Part shown: one piece after another, positions 30,124-38,848 of the stretch
Numbering within the stretch: the first letter of the stretch is position 1
Layout: every line of letters begins with the position of its first letter
Source of the DNA: DASXAI01 sp963798445
GTDB lineage: Bacteria; Actinomycetota; Acidimicrobiia; Acidimicrobiales; Ilumatobacteraceae
Length of the DNA stretch: 64,000 nucleotides
Reading direction: 5' to 3'
NCBI GenBank assembly: GCA_963798445.1
Contig: CAWCTH010000011.1
Span: 558,001 to 622,000, forward strand
The notes under the pieces: generated by a model
Seen by the model: only the letters and a program-made list of their open reading frames with translations
Told to the model about the DNA's origin: nothing
Database searches by the model: none
Program-made: the position numbers and the translations under genes

Positions 30124-31359
30124 TCAGAGCGGGTCGCTGCGGCGCACGGGGTAGCCGGCCGCCTCCAGCCCCTCCACGATGCGATCGGCGTGGTCGCGGT
30201 CGCGGGTCTCGACCGCCAGCTCCAGCATCGTGGACTTCACCGACAGGTCCGAGAACAGGCGCTGGTGGGCCACCTCGACGATGTTGCCCCGCAGGTCGCC
30301 CACGATGGCCGCCACCGTGCTCAGCGTGCCGGGCACGTCGGTGACGCTGACCGACAGCCGGCTCAGCCGCCCGGAGCGCACCAGCCCGCGCATGATCACC
30401 GATGCCAGCATGCGGGGGTCGATGTTGCCGCCCGTGATCACCAGGCCGACGCGCCGGTGCTCGAACCGGATCGGGTCGGCCAGCACGGCGGCCAGGCCGG
30501 CCGCGCCCGCTCCTTCGGCCACCGTCTTTTCGATCTCGAGGAGGAGGTTGACGGCCCGCTCGATGGCGCTCTCGGGCACGGTGACCACATCGTCGACGAG
30601 GGCGCCGATGATCTGGCTGGTGATGCGGCCGGCGGTCGCCACGCCGATCCCCTCGGCGATCGTGGCACCGCCCGGCACCGGCTCGATGCTGCCCCGCAGG
30701 CGGTTGATCATGGAGGGGTAGAGCTCGGTCTCCACCCCGATCAGCTCCACGTCGGGGGCCAGTTCGGCGGCGGCGACGGCCATGCCCGCCAGCAGCCCCC
30801 CGCCACCGACCGGCACGACGACGGCGTCGAGGCCGCTCACGTCGGCGAACAGCTCCAGGGCGACCGTTCCTGCGCCGGCGATCACGGCGGCGTCGTCGTA
30901 GGGCGCCACCCGCACGAGGCCTTGACGGACCTCGAGGGACTCGGCCTCGGCCTGGGCGGCGGTGAGGTCGTCACCGTGCAGGACCACTGTGGCGCCGAGA
31001 GCCTCGGTGCTGGCCACCTTCACGTTCGGCGTGGAGCGAGGCATCACGATGACAGCGGGTACGCCCAGCCGGGTGGCGTGATAGGCGACGCCCTGGGCGT
31101 GGTTGCCGGCCGAAACGGCCACGACGCCGCGAGCCCGCTCCTCTGGCGACAGGTGCAGGAGACGGTTGAGGGCACCGCGATCCTTGAACGACGCCGTGTA
31201 CTGCAGGTTCTCGAACTTCAGCCAGATGTCGGCGCCCGTGATGAGCGACAGCGTGTGCGACCGCAACGTGGGCGTGCGCACCACGTCGCCGGCGATGGCG
31301 GCGGCGGCCCGGGTCACGTCGGCGAACCCGACGGGGAGCTCGACGAGGCGGGGCCGCAC
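30124..31359 (-). CDS. ilvA: Threonine ammonia-lyase (threonine dehydratase) with ACT domain
   Basis: 411 residues. A PLP enzyme that deaminates L-threonine (or serine) to 2-oxobutyrate. Seen: the PLP lysine Lys59 in YTASFKDRGALN, VAVSAGNHAQGVAYHA, the phosphate-binding VPVGGGGLLAG, and a C-terminal ACT domain (SVTDVPGTLSTVAAIVGDLRG). Length and single ACT domain match the TdcB/short IlvA form. The start is GTG 31359. It is divergent from a glycosyltransferase gene, with the 27-base gap containing TTAG-N5-CTAA. Confidence 0.9.
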   Translation of the reverse strand: MRPRLVELPVGFADVTRAAAAIAGDVVRTPTLRSHTLSLITGADIWLKFENLQYTASFKDRGALNRLLHLSPEERARGVVAVSAGNHAQGVAYHATRLGVPAVIVMPRSTPNVKVASTEALGATVVLHGDDLTAAQAEAESLEVRQGLVRVAPYDDAAVIAGAGTVALELFADVSGLDAVVVPVGGGGLLAGMAVAAAELAPDVELIGVETELYPSMINRLRGSIEPVPGGATIAEGIGVATAGRITSQIIGALVDDVVTVPESAIERAVNLLLEIEKTVAEGAGAAGLAAVLADPIRFEHRRVGLVITGGNIDPRMLASVIMRGLVRSGRLSRLSVSVTDVPGTLSTVAAIVGDLRGNIVEVAHQRLFSDLSVKSTMLELAVETRDRDHADRIVEGLEAAGYPVRRSDPL

Positions 31360-31386
31360 GGTTGGACTGTAGTTAGGAGAACTAAG

Positions 31387-32175
31387 TTGCCAGTGATGCC
31401 GGGGCCCCGCACGCCGCACTTCAAGCTGCTCACGGTCTTCTTCCCCATGTGGAACGAGGAGGAGTACATCGAGCGGGCGCTGGGCTCGGCCCGGGAGGCG
31501 TGCCGCACCCTGATCGACGCCGGCGAGATCGCCGACTACGAGCTCCTCGTCATCGACGACGCCTCCACCGACTTCACCGGCGCCATCGCCGACCGGATCG
31601 CCGCCGCCGACCCGAGGGTGCGGGTGGTGCACCATCCGAAGAATCGCAAGCTGGGTGGCTCCCTCAAGACGGGTTTCGCCGCCGCTCGGGGCGACCTCGT
31701 GCTGTACACCGACGCCGACCTGCCCTTCGACATGGACGAGCTCCAGCGGGCGTGCCGGCTCATGCGTCACTACGAGGCCGACATCGTGTCCGCCTACCGC
31801 TTCGACCGAACCGGCGAGGGCTACGTCCGGGTCGTCTACTCCACGATCTACAACATCATGGTGCGGCTGCTCTTCGGCGTGCGGATTCGAGACATCAATT
31901 TCGCCTTCAAGCTGGTCCGGCGACAGGTGCTCGATCAGATCACGCTGGTCAGCGAGGGGTCCTTCATCGACGCTGAGCTGGTCATTCGCACCATCGGGAG
32001 CGGTGGCAAGGTAGTGCAGTTCGGGGTCGACTACTTCCCCCGGACCCGTGGTGTGTCGACGCTCTCGTCGCCCACCGTCATCGTCAAGATCCTCAAGGAG
32101 ATGCGCTCCATCCAGCGCGAGCTCCGGGCGGCGAAGCAGGGGGCCAAGGCCCCGATTTCCGCCCATAGCGGATAG
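31387..32175 (+). CDS. Family 2 glycosyltransferase, polyprenyl-phosphate type
   Basis: 262 residues. The N-terminal GT2 core reads LTVFFPMWNEEEYIERALGS, LLVIDDASTDFTG, HHPKNRKLGGSLKTGF and the metal site YTDADLPFDMDEL, then VRIRDINFAFKLVRRQVLD. This is the pattern of dolichyl/undecaprenyl-phosphate sugar transferases. The start is probably TTG 31387: GGAG at 31376-31379 lies seven bases before it, while the ATG at 31396 would be 16 bases away. It stands alone, far from the main glycan locus. A hairpin follows the stop. Confidence 0.85.
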   Translation: MPVMPGPRTPHFKLLTVFFPMWNEEEYIERALGSAREACRTLIDAGEIADYELLVIDDASTDFTGAIADRIAAADPRVRVVHHPKNRKLGGSLKTGFAAARGDLVLYTDADLPFDMDELQRACRLMRHYEADIVSAYRFDRTGEGYVRVVYSTIYNIMVRLLFGVRIRDINFAFKLVRRQVLDQITLVSEGSFIDAELVIRTIGSGGKVVQFGVDYFPRTRGVSTLSSPTVIVKILKEMRSIQRELRAAKQGAKAPISAHSG

Positions 32176-32210
32176 TTCGCCACGCCCCGTCCTTGGTAGC
32201 GTCGAAGGAT

Positions 32211-32229
32211 GCCCGGTGCCCCACCGGGT
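32211..32229 (+). terminator. Hairpin after the glycosyltransferase gene
   Basis: GCCCGGTG and CACCGGGT pair around a three-base loop, 36 bases after the stop at 32175 and before the L,D-transpeptidase start. No T-run follows, as is common in high-GC genomes. Confidence 0.35.
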
Positions 32230-32263
32230 GGGCTGTCGGTGAGCGGGTAGGACGTAGGAGTCG

Positions 32264-33346
32264 ATGCGGATGACGGTGAAGCGGTGGTTCCCGTTCGCCG
32301 CTGCAGCCCTGGTGTTGGGCGTGGCGGCGTGCGCCAGCATCGCCGCCAACCAGGGCGGCGGAGCCTCCACCACCGCAACCAGCACGGCTGTGGTCGATAC
32401 CACGACCGCCCCCGCCGAGGCGGCGACGACCGCCGCGCCGGTGGTGGCCGCCCCGCTGTCGCGCACCTTGACGCCGGGGATCGCCGGCGACGACGTCACC
32501 CGCCTGCAGCAGCGCCTGGTCGACCTGGCCTTCGACCCAGGTCCCGTCGACGGTCAGTTCGGGCCGGCGACCCAGATGGCGGTCTGGGCGTACCAGAAGC
32601 TCGTCGTGGGCCTGAGCGGCAAAGATGTGACCGGCAAGGTCACGCCAGAGCTCTGGAGCAAGATGGAGCAGCCCCTCACCCTGCGACCGCTGCGCCCGAA
32701 CGCCACCTCGACCCACCTGGAGGTGTACCTCCCGTCGCAGACCGCGGTGCTCTTCCAGGACGGCGCGCCCCGGCTCATCACCCACGTGTCCACCGGCACG
32801 GGCAAGGAGTGGTGTGAGGAGGGCTACTGCAGCGTGGCGATCACGCCTGGCGGGGTGTACCAGTTCGGCCGGCGGGTGGACGGTTGGGACGACAGCGTGC
32901 TCGGCCAGCTCTACAACCCCGTGTACTTCAACTACGGCGTGGCCATCCACGGCGCGTACAACGTGCCGCTGTACCCGGCGTCGCACTCGTGCGTGCGCAT
33001 CCCGATGCACATCGCCAAGTACTTCCCGTCGCTGGTGAAGCGGGGCGACGACGTGTTCGTGTTCGACGGCAAGAAGGATCCGGAGGCCTACGGGGCCCAG
33101 CCGCCGCCGTTCAACTCCAAGGACCCGAACGCGACCACCACGACTCAGGCCACCACCACGACCGTGCCCAAGACGACGACCACGAAGCCGGGCGCCACCA
33201 CGACCACGACAGGGGTGCCGGCGGCCACGACGACGGCGCCACCGCCTCCGGCGGCGCCGCCCACCACCCCGCCGGCGGCGCCGACCACTGCGGCTCCCAC
33301 GTCCGTCCCGGCGACCGCGGCCAGCCCCGCCACCTCCAGCCCCTAA
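32264..33346 (+). CDS. L,D-transpeptidase with peptidoglycan-binding domain
   Basis: 360-residue lipoprotein-like or secreted enzyme that forms 3-3 peptidoglycan cross-links or attaches proteins to the wall. Domains in order: signal sequence WFPFAAAALVLGVAACA with a lipobox-like Cys, Thr/Ala linker, a PG_binding_1 domain (GDDVTRLQQRLVDLAFDPGP to about residue 130), a YkuD catalytic domain with His in GVAIHGAYNVP and the nucleophile in SHSCVRIPMH (Cys243), and a Thr/Pro-rich C-terminal tail of about 75 residues. The ATG at 32264 or 32270 may be the start. The Thr/Pro tail probably spans the wall. Confidence 0.9.
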   Translation: MRMTVKRWFPFAAAALVLGVAACASIAANQGGGASTTATSTAVVDTTTAPAEAATTAAPVVAAPLSRTLTPGIAGDDVTRLQQRLVDLAFDPGPVDGQFGPATQMAVWAYQKLVVGLSGKDVTGKVTPELWSKMEQPLTLRPLRPNATSTHLEVYLPSQTAVLFQDGAPRLITHVSTGTGKEWCEEGYCSVAITPGGVYQFGRRVDGWDDSVLGQLYNPVYFNYGVAIHGAYNVPLYPASHSCVRIPMHIAKYFPSLVKRGDDVFVFDGKKDPEAYGAQPPPFNSKDPNATTTTQATTTTVPKTTTTKPGATTTTTGVPAATTTAPPPPAAPPTTPPAAPTTAAPTSVPATAASPATSSP

Positions 33347-33389
33347 CCCGCGCCCCGGCCCGGCCCGGCGGGCCGAGGCAGCCCTCAAT

Positions 33390-33448
33390 TCGCGCGGGCT
33401 GAACGCTTGGACCCGCTCCAGCGCGGTCGAGCGCGGCGGGCCGCGCGG
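33390..33448. repeat. REP-like palindromic repeat, copy 2
   Basis: Shares the core AGCGCGGTCGAGCGCG and both flanks with the copies at 3357 and 54784, but its arms are more degenerate. It lies between the convergent L,D-transpeptidase and GDT1-family genes. Confidence 0.55.
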
Positions 33449-33495
33449 TTTGGGGCTCGCCGGGGGCGGCAGTTCGCGCGGCTGCGCCCGGCGCG

Positions 33496-34071
33496 TTAGC
33501 GCAGGCCTTCGACGATGAGCGCCACGCCGAACAGCACGAACAGGGCGGCCGAGCCGAGGCGCACGGCCCGATCAGGCAGCCGCGTGCCGAGCAGCCGACC
33601 GACGAGGATCGCCAACCCATCGGCGGCCACCATCCCCACGGTCGACCCGATCCAGACGCCGAGCGGGGCATACGTCGTGGCCAGCGTGATCGTCGCCAAC
33701 ATCGTCTTGTCGCCCAGCTCCGCGAGGAAGAACGCCAGCGAGGCGGCCACCACCGCGGAGCTTCCGCCGGCCCGCTCGACCCGCTCCTCGTCGGCCTCGG
33801 TGAGCGTGTCGCCCCGAAGCGTCCAGGCGGCGAAGCCGAAGAACAGCAGCCCGGCGGCGATGTTGATGGCTCGGGTGGGCAGGCTGACCTGGAGGATCGC
33901 CCCGATGCCGACCGAGACGGCGTGCACGGCGGCGGTGGCGATGGTGATGCCGAGCAGGATCGCGGCGGCCCGGAACCGGGTGGCGAAGGCGAGCGCCATG
34001 AGCTGGCTCTTGTCGCCCATCTCGGCCACGAAGATGGCCCCGAAGCTGACGAGGAAGGCGGTCAGGATCAC
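33496..34071 (-). CDS. GDT1/TMEM165 (UPF0016) family manganese/calcium transporter
   Basis: 191 residues, six membrane helices in two homologous halves. Each half carries the family signature: VAEMGDKSQLMALAF at residues 15-29 and LAELGDKTMLATITL near 116-130. The acidic ExGDK motifs bind the transported cation. Members export Mn2+ (bacterial MntX-like) or exchange Ca2+/Mn2+ for protons. An upstream yybP-ykoY manganese riboswitch strongly supports Mn2+ here. It starts at GTG 34071, which overlaps the stop of a 26-codon leader ORF. Confidence 0.92.
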   Translation of the reverse strand: MILTAFLVSFGAIFVAEMGDKSQLMALAFATRFRAAAILLGITIATAAVHAVSVGIGAILQVSLPTRAINIAAGLLFFGFAAWTLRGDTLTEADEERVERAGGSSAVVAASLAFFLAELGDKTMLATITLATTYAPLGVWIGSTVGMVAADGLAILVGRLLGTRLPDRAVRLGSAALFVLFGVALIVEGLR

Positions 34072-34148
34072 GACGCCACCTCGCCAGGCCTTCGACGATC
34101 GGCGACGACGACCGCCCCGAAGCTCACCGCCACCACGAACCCGTCCAC
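34068..34148 (-). CDS. 26-codon leader ORF resembling the first helix of the downstream transporter
   Basis: It starts at GTG 34148, five bases after a perfect GGAGG (34154-34158), and ends in a TGA overlapping the GTG start of the GDT1 gene (GTGA). The peptide begins VDGFVVAVSFGAVVVAD, which resembles the transporter's own N-terminus (AFLVSFGAIFVAE), and then turns basic. It is either a translational-coupling leader or the remnant of a duplicated gene start. Too short to be certain that it is translated. Confidence 0.45.
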   Translation of the reverse strand: MDGFVVAVSFGAVVVADRRRPGEVAS

Positions 34149-34214
34149 CGCTGCCTCCTCGAGGCCGGGCGAGGTGCAGACGCGACCACGGCCCGGCAGC
34201 TACGTCTGCCAGAA

Positions 34215-34340
34215 CCGTCGGTCTCGCCCGCCCGACCCGTGGCGGGCCGGACCCCGCCGACCGGGCCCGAGGGCCAGCGTGTCGATCGGCGGACGGGAGG
34301 GCTACTCCCCAACGACGCCGGAAGCCTACCGGCGTCGTTG
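34215..34340 (-). promoter_or_regulatory. yybP-ykoY manganese riboswitch with upstream competing hairpin
   Basis: Transcribed leftward toward the GDT1 gene. Seen: the invariant GGGGAGTAG at 34302-34310, the distal GCGAGACC at 34220-34227, and a 7-bp P1 formed by TCGTTGG (34309-34315) with CCGACGG (34215-34221), just as P1 closes directly on both conserved strands in Bacillus yybP. Inner stems CCGCCGA/TCGGCGG and CCCGCC/GGCGGG fit the multi-stem architecture. Known members sense Mn2+ and switch on efflux genes. Just 5', a perfect 12-bp inverted repeat (34310-34321 with 34329-34340) uses the same P1 strand. Confidence 0.82.
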
Positions 34341-34436
34341 CTGTTGCCCGCCGCCCTCGCCTGAGTGACGCCGATCAAGACAGGATCGAGATCCACGTCA
34401 CAGCAAACGATGGAACCCGACCCGGACGTCGACCGC

Positions 34437-35720
34437 TCAGCAGGACGAGGGGGCAGGCACTCCGGCCACGCGATCGTTCACGAAGCCCAGGATGTCGACG
34501 AGCGCGGCGGCGATGACCGAGGTGTGATCGGCGCCGGGGTAGGTCTTGCGGGACACGGTGACGCCGAGCGCGCAGTACTTCTGGAGCGCCGTCTGGCTGA
34601 CGGCCACCGGCACGACCTCGTCGGCCTCGCCCTGGTACATGAAGATCGGCACCGGGGTCTTCACCTGCCCGGCCTCGTTGGCGGCGTAGGCCTCGCTCCA
34701 GCCGGGCGCCGTCGCCGGATCGATGGTGGTGTAGTCGGCCAGCCGGTGGCCGCCGATGGTCTCGTTGATCTCGCCGGCGCACTGCGTGTCGATAGCCGCT
34801 ACCGCCTCCGCCCCGGCCGGGTTCAGGACGGCCTCGTAGCTGAGGTCGGGGTACGCGGCATGGAAGCCGACGACGGCCATCAGGAGGAATCCGGCGTTCG
34901 GGCCGCCGTCGTTGGCGGCGGCGACGGTGGCCAGTTCGGTCGCGGGAGCGCCGGCGATGGCACCGACGACGTCGAGGTCCGGTGAGTAGCTCGGTGCCAG
35001 TTCGGCGGCGAACAGCGCGGCGCCGCCGCCCTGGGAGTGGCCCCACACGACGACCTTGGAGGTGGCGCCGGCTCCACTGCCAGCGAGGCGCTCCGCGGCG
35101 CGGGCGGCGTCCAGGACGTTGCGGCCTTCGGACAACCCCACCACGAAGGGGTGATCGCCGGGAGGCCCGAGGCCCTGGTAGTCGGTCGCGGCGTAGACGA
35201 AGCCCCGGCCCACGGCGACCTGCGCGAGGAGCAGTTCACCGGCCTGGCCGGTGGGGTACTGCTTCGACGGGGCACAGGCGTCACCCAGACCGGTGGTGCC
35301 GTGGGCCCACGACAGGACCGTGCGCCCCTCGGGTGGGGCGGCCGGGGCGCCGCCACCCGGCACGATGATCACGCCCGACACCGCCACGGGCTGGCCGTCG
35401 ACGGTGGTGGAGAGGTACAGCACCTCGTAGCCCTGGGCGGCGCCGGGGCCATCGAAGGGTCGGGACCAGATGATGTCGCCGGGCTGGCCCGCGGGAAGCG
35501 GCGACGGCGGGGTGTAGAAGGCGTCGCCCGCGGGCGCGTCGGTCGCCGCCCCACCTGGCGATCCCGGCGCCGGCGTCGAGGGCGTGCTCGACGCCGCCAC
35601 GGTGGTCGGCGCGGCCACGCCGGTCGACTGCACCGACGGGCTCGACGAGGAACCGCTCGAACATGCCGCCACGAGGACGAGAGCGCCCAGGGCGACGGCG
35701 ATGCGATGCATCGCCCGCAT
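34437..35720 (-). CDS. Secreted lipase-family lipoprotein (LIP/alpha-beta hydrolase)
   Basis: 427 residues. Signal peptide with lipobox LVLVAACSSG, then a Ser/Thr/Pro/Gly linker to about residue 65. The hydrolase domain shows SWAHGTTGLGDACAPS (oxyanion region), DYQGLGPPGDHPF, the nucleophile elbow VVWGHSQGGGAALFA, then the likely acid in YQGEADEVVPV and histidine in YPGADHTSVI. This matches the secretory lipase (Candida LIP-like) family found in actinobacteria. It is likely anchored outside the membrane to act on esters or lipids. Substrate not known. Confidence 0.88.
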   Translation of the reverse strand: MRAMHRIAVALGALVLVAACSSGSSSSPSVQSTGVAAPTTVAASSTPSTPAPGSPGGAATDAPAGDAFYTPPSPLPAGQPGDIIWSRPFDGPGAAQGYEVLYLSTTVDGQPVAVSGVIIVPGGGAPAAPPEGRTVLSWAHGTTGLGDACAPSKQYPTGQAGELLLAQVAVGRGFVYAATDYQGLGPPGDHPFVVGLSEGRNVLDAARAAERLAGSGAGATSKVVVWGHSQGGGAALFAAELAPSYSPDLDVVGAIAGAPATELATVAAANDGGPNAGFLLMAVVGFHAAYPDLSYEAVLNPAGAEAVAAIDTQCAGEINETIGGHRLADYTTIDPATAPGWSEAYAANEAGQVKTPVPIFMYQGEADEVVPVAVSQTALQKYCALGVTVSRKTYPGADHTSVIAAALVDILGFVNDRVAGVPAPSSC

Positions 35721-35734
35721 GTTAGGAATGGGAC

Positions 35735-37276
35735 CTACGCACTGATCGTCACGGGCAGGCCCAGTACGTCCTCGAGGAGCGCCTTGCGCTGATCGGCGGC
35801 GTACTGCTCCAGCGTCAGATCGGCGTCGCCGGCGGGAACCGCTCGCACGACCAGCCGGCCTCGGCGCAGTGCCACTTCCACGCTGCGCACTCGCCCCTCG
35901 TGACTGCGGTCGAGGCCGATGGCGACGCGCAAGATGCCGGCCAGCACCCGCACGACGTGCTGGTCCTCGGGGCGCAAGCGGGCGTAGGCCTCGTGCGACG
36001 GCTTGGGCGCGCTCTTGCGGTGGTAACGGGCGATCTGGGCGATGATCTCGATCTCGGCGTCGGTCAGGCCGGTCAGGCGATCCGAGTTGCGGATGACGTA
36101 GTACGAGTGCAAGTGGTGCTGGCTGTGCGACACGAACAGCCCCACGTTGGCCAGGAGGGCAGCGGCCTCCAGGTATTCGCGGCAGCCGCCGTCGAGGCCG
36201 TGGATGGGTGCCGTGTCGTCGAACAGGTCGAGGGCCAGCCGGGCGACGTGAGCCGAGTGCTCCGGTTCCTCGTCCAGCATCTCGGCCAGTGCCAGCACGC
36301 TTCGCCGCGACACGTCACGGAGGTGGTGGAGCGATCCGCCTTGGGTGCGCTGGATCGTGTCGAGCAGCACGCCTTCGCGCAACGCGAAGTCGCTGACGAT
36401 CATCTCGTCGATGGCGAACGCCTCGAAGACGCCCTCCAAGATCAGGGCGCCGGCGAGGATGATGTCGGCCCGGGCGACGTCGAGGCCGGGCAGCTTGGCC
36501 CGGGCGGCGACCGAGCGGGCTTCCACGAGACGCTTCACGATGGCCGCCAGTTCGTCGGCGCGCAGCGTGGCCGCGTTGAGCGACTTCACCGGGTCGCCGT
36601 CGGCGGCGTTGGCCATGGCGGCGAGCGCGAGGATCGTGCCCGACGACCCGACGGCGACCTCGAAGCCGTGGGTCTCGACCTCCTTGGCGAAGGCCGCCAG
36701 GCTGGAGCGCACGAACGTCCGGCAGGAACTGACCGCGCTGGGATGGAGCCGGTCGCTGGGGAAGAACCGGGCGGTGAGGCGCACCGCGCCCAGCTTCAAG
36801 CTGCGCGATGCGAGCACATCGCCGCGCTGGCCGATCAGCAGCTCGGTGCTGCCACCGCCGATGTCGCACATGAGCAGCCGGCGCTCGAAGACCGGCAGCG
36901 CCTGCAAGATGCCGAGGTGGATGAGCCGGGCCTCCTCGACGCCGGACACGACCTCGATCTCGACGCCCGCTTCTTCGCGCGCCCGCCGGACGAACTCGGC
37001 GTTGTTCTCCGCCTCGCGTACCGCGCTGGTGGCCACCGCGCGCACGGGCGCCTTGGAGATGTCGGCGATGCGCTTCAGGCGGCGCAGCGCGTCCACGCCG
37101 CGTTGGATGGCGTCGGGTGTGAGCTCCTTCATGTCGCCACCGCCGGAGCCGAGGCGAACCATGTGCTTCTCGCGCGCGATCACCTCGAACCGGGCGTCGC
37201 CCATGACCCGCGCCACCACGAGGTGGAACGAGTTGGTGCCGACATCGATGGCGGCCAGCGTGCCGGGAGTGCTCAC
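35735..37276 (-). CDS. ppx: Ppx/GppA exopolyphosphatase
   Basis: 513 residues. Hydrolyses terminal phosphates of polyphosphate and/or pppGpp. The ASKHA-fold N-terminus shows AAIDVGTNSFHLVVARV, VRAVATSAVREAENNAEF and CDIGGGSTELLIG. The C-terminal half is an HD-like helical domain (HSAHVARLALDLFDD, LEAAALLANVGLFVSHSQHH), making this the long Ppx form rather than the short actinobacterial ~310-residue paralogue. It starts at ATG 37276. It is followed at the other side by the zinc peptidase, ten bases away, so both may be co-transcribed leftward. Confidence 0.92.
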   Translation of the reverse strand: MSTPGTLAAIDVGTNSFHLVVARVMGDARFEVIAREKHMVRLGSGGGDMKELTPDAIQRGVDALRRLKRIADISKAPVRAVATSAVREAENNAEFVRRAREEAGVEIEVVSGVEEARLIHLGILQALPVFERRLLMCDIGGGSTELLIGQRGDVLASRSLKLGAVRLTARFFPSDRLHPSAVSSCRTFVRSSLAAFAKEVETHGFEVAVGSSGTILALAAMANAADGDPVKSLNAATLRADELAAIVKRLVEARSVAARAKLPGLDVARADIILAGALILEGVFEAFAIDEMIVSDFALREGVLLDTIQRTQGGSLHHLRDVSRRSVLALAEMLDEEPEHSAHVARLALDLFDDTAPIHGLDGGCREYLEAAALLANVGLFVSHSQHHLHSYYVIRNSDRLTGLTDAEIEIIAQIARYHRKSAPKPSHEAYARLRPEDQHVVRVLAGILRVAIGLDRSHEGRVRSVEVALRRGRLVVRAVPAGDADLTLEQYAADQRKALLEDVLGLPVTISA

Positions 37277-37286
37277 GCCGACCTCT

Positions 37287-38786
37287 CTACCCGATTCCGC
37301 ACGCCGTCACGCCCTGCAGGATGCCCCGGCGGAACGACGACACCCGATCGAACACCGTGCCGACCTGTTCGCCGCCGCCCTCGCCGTCGCCGAAGCGGAG
37401 GAAGGCGATGACGCCCTCGTCGAGGTCGCCGGCCGACAGCGTGAGCTTCTGGTCGGCGTCGCCCTGGGGTGCCGGCAGGGTGCTGCGCGTCCACGCGCCC
37501 GTGAGGCAGTCACCGTCGAGCGAGCGGTCCATGCCGGTCTCCTTCACGCCGAGGCGGCTCTGCATGGCGTCGGCCCATGCGTTGCCCACGAGTACGGACA
37601 CGGCGAAGTCGCCGATGTCGTAGACCCGGCCGCCGAGGGCCTCTTCGTCGTAGGCGATGAAGTCGCCATCGGGGCAGTACCACACCCGTCCCTGGAAGAA
37701 GCCCGCACCACCCGTGACCGCCGGGCACGACGGGTACGGCCCGTTCGCCGGGTAGGGCTGGAGGCCGCCCGCCGGCGCCGCGTAGGTGACGCCCCGGTCG
37801 GCGAACACATGGGTCCAGAAGCGATCGAGATCCGAGATCGTCAAGGGCACGATCTTGTCGAAGTCGAGGTTGCCGCCGGTGGCCAGGTCGTCTCGGGTGA
37901 AGGGCAGTTCGAGCACGGGCGGCGGCGTCGTGGTGTAGGTGGCGCACTTCGCTGCGCCGCCGTCGAAGCCGTCCTGGAACGCGCCGACCCGATCGAAACC
38001 GCTGCCGTGGGCGCCCTCGGTCGCGGCCGTCGTTCCGGGTGCGTCGCTGAAGCTCACCATGCCGGCGATGGCCACGTTCAGGGTTTCGTCGTTGACGGTG
38101 ATCGGGCCACCGTCGGCCGCGAGGTGGCCCATCCACGCGCCGGCGAAGCAGTCCGCTTGCTGCTCCAGCAGGATGGTGGTGCCGTCGATGCCGGCGCGGA
38201 TCTGGATGGCGTGGCCCCACTCGTGGGCGAGGATCATGACGAGGACGTCGCTGCCGTACTGCTTGTTGATGTCGGGGAACAGGCCCTGGTCGTCGTAGGC
38301 CATGAAATCGCCCTGCGGGCAGTAGAAGGCGTTGCCCTGGATGTCGCGAAAGCTGGTACGGGCGTCACCGCAACCGGGGACCCCCACCGTTGCGGGCTGG
38401 ACCGGCCAGATGCCGCCGCGCAGGTCGGTGTAAGGCAGGCCGTAGACCTTCGGGAACGCCGTGCGCCAGTAGGCCTGGATGTCGACGACGGCGGCGCTGA
38501 GCGCGTCGTCATAGGGGCGGGGCTGCTTGTCGGCGCTGCCTTCCAACACGTCGGTCGAGGCGGGGGCCGCGGAGGTCGTCGATGGCGGCGCCGTCGTCGA
38601 CACCCCTCCGGTGAGCGGAGCCTGCGGGGCGAGCGTCGACGGCGGGCTGATAGGGCGCACGCCGGTCGCCTCGACATCGACGGACGCGCTGCACCCCACC
38701 AAGACGACGACAGCGGCCAGGCCCAGGATCGCCGCCCGTGCGGTTCGCCTCCCGTAGCTCCCGCCGGAGCGACCCAGCCTGGTCAT
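37287..38786 (-). CDS. Neutral zinc metallopeptidase lipoprotein with a duplicated, catalytically dead second copy
   Basis: 499 residues. Lipobox AAVVVLVGCSAS, linker to about residue 85, then two tandem copies of a YpfJ-like neutral-zinc-peptidase domain. Copy 1 has the zinc motif MILAHEWGHAIQIRAG (38211-38225 encodes HEWGH) and the third-ligand region EQQADCFAGAW. Copy 2 aligns (FYCPQGDFMAYDD with WYCPDGDFIAYDE; QADCFAGAW with DGDCLTGAW), but the zinc motif has become VGNAWADAMQSRLG, so both zinc-ligand histidines and the catalytic Glu are lost. Only copy 1 should be active. The partner role of copy 2 is unknown. Confidence 0.85.
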   Translation of the reverse strand: MTRLGRSGGSYGRRTARAAILGLAAVVVLVGCSASVDVEATGVRPISPPSTLAPQAPLTGGVSTTAPPSTTSAAPASTDVLEGSADKQPRPYDDALSAAVVDIQAYWRTAFPKVYGLPYTDLRGGIWPVQPATVGVPGCGDARTSFRDIQGNAFYCPQGDFMAYDDQGLFPDINKQYGSDVLVMILAHEWGHAIQIRAGIDGTTILLEQQADCFAGAWMGHLAADGGPITVNDETLNVAIAGMVSFSDAPGTTAATEGAHGSGFDRVGAFQDGFDGGAAKCATYTTTPPPVLELPFTRDDLATGGNLDFDKIVPLTISDLDRFWTHVFADRGVTYAAPAGGLQPYPANGPYPSCPAVTGGAGFFQGRVWYCPDGDFIAYDEEALGGRVYDIGDFAVSVLVGNAWADAMQSRLGVKETGMDRSLDGDCLTGAWTRSTLPAPQGDADQKLTLSAGDLDEGVIAFLRFGDGEGGGEQVGTVFDRVSSFRRGILQGVTACGIG

Positions 38787-38848
38787 GGTCCTGTCACGAT
38801 AGGCGCGCCTCGATCCTGCGCCACCCGGACCGGTGCTAGGAAGGCTCG

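Noticed and set aside
31373..31385. TTAG-N5-CTAA palindrome between ilvA and the glycosyltransferase
   Set aside because: Arms are only four bases and overlap the ribosome-binding site, so it is too weak to list as an operator.
33145..33333. A Val/Gly/Ala-rich antisense ORF opposite the L,D-transpeptidase tail
   Set aside because: It is simply the complement of the Thr/Pro-rich repeats of the transpeptidase.
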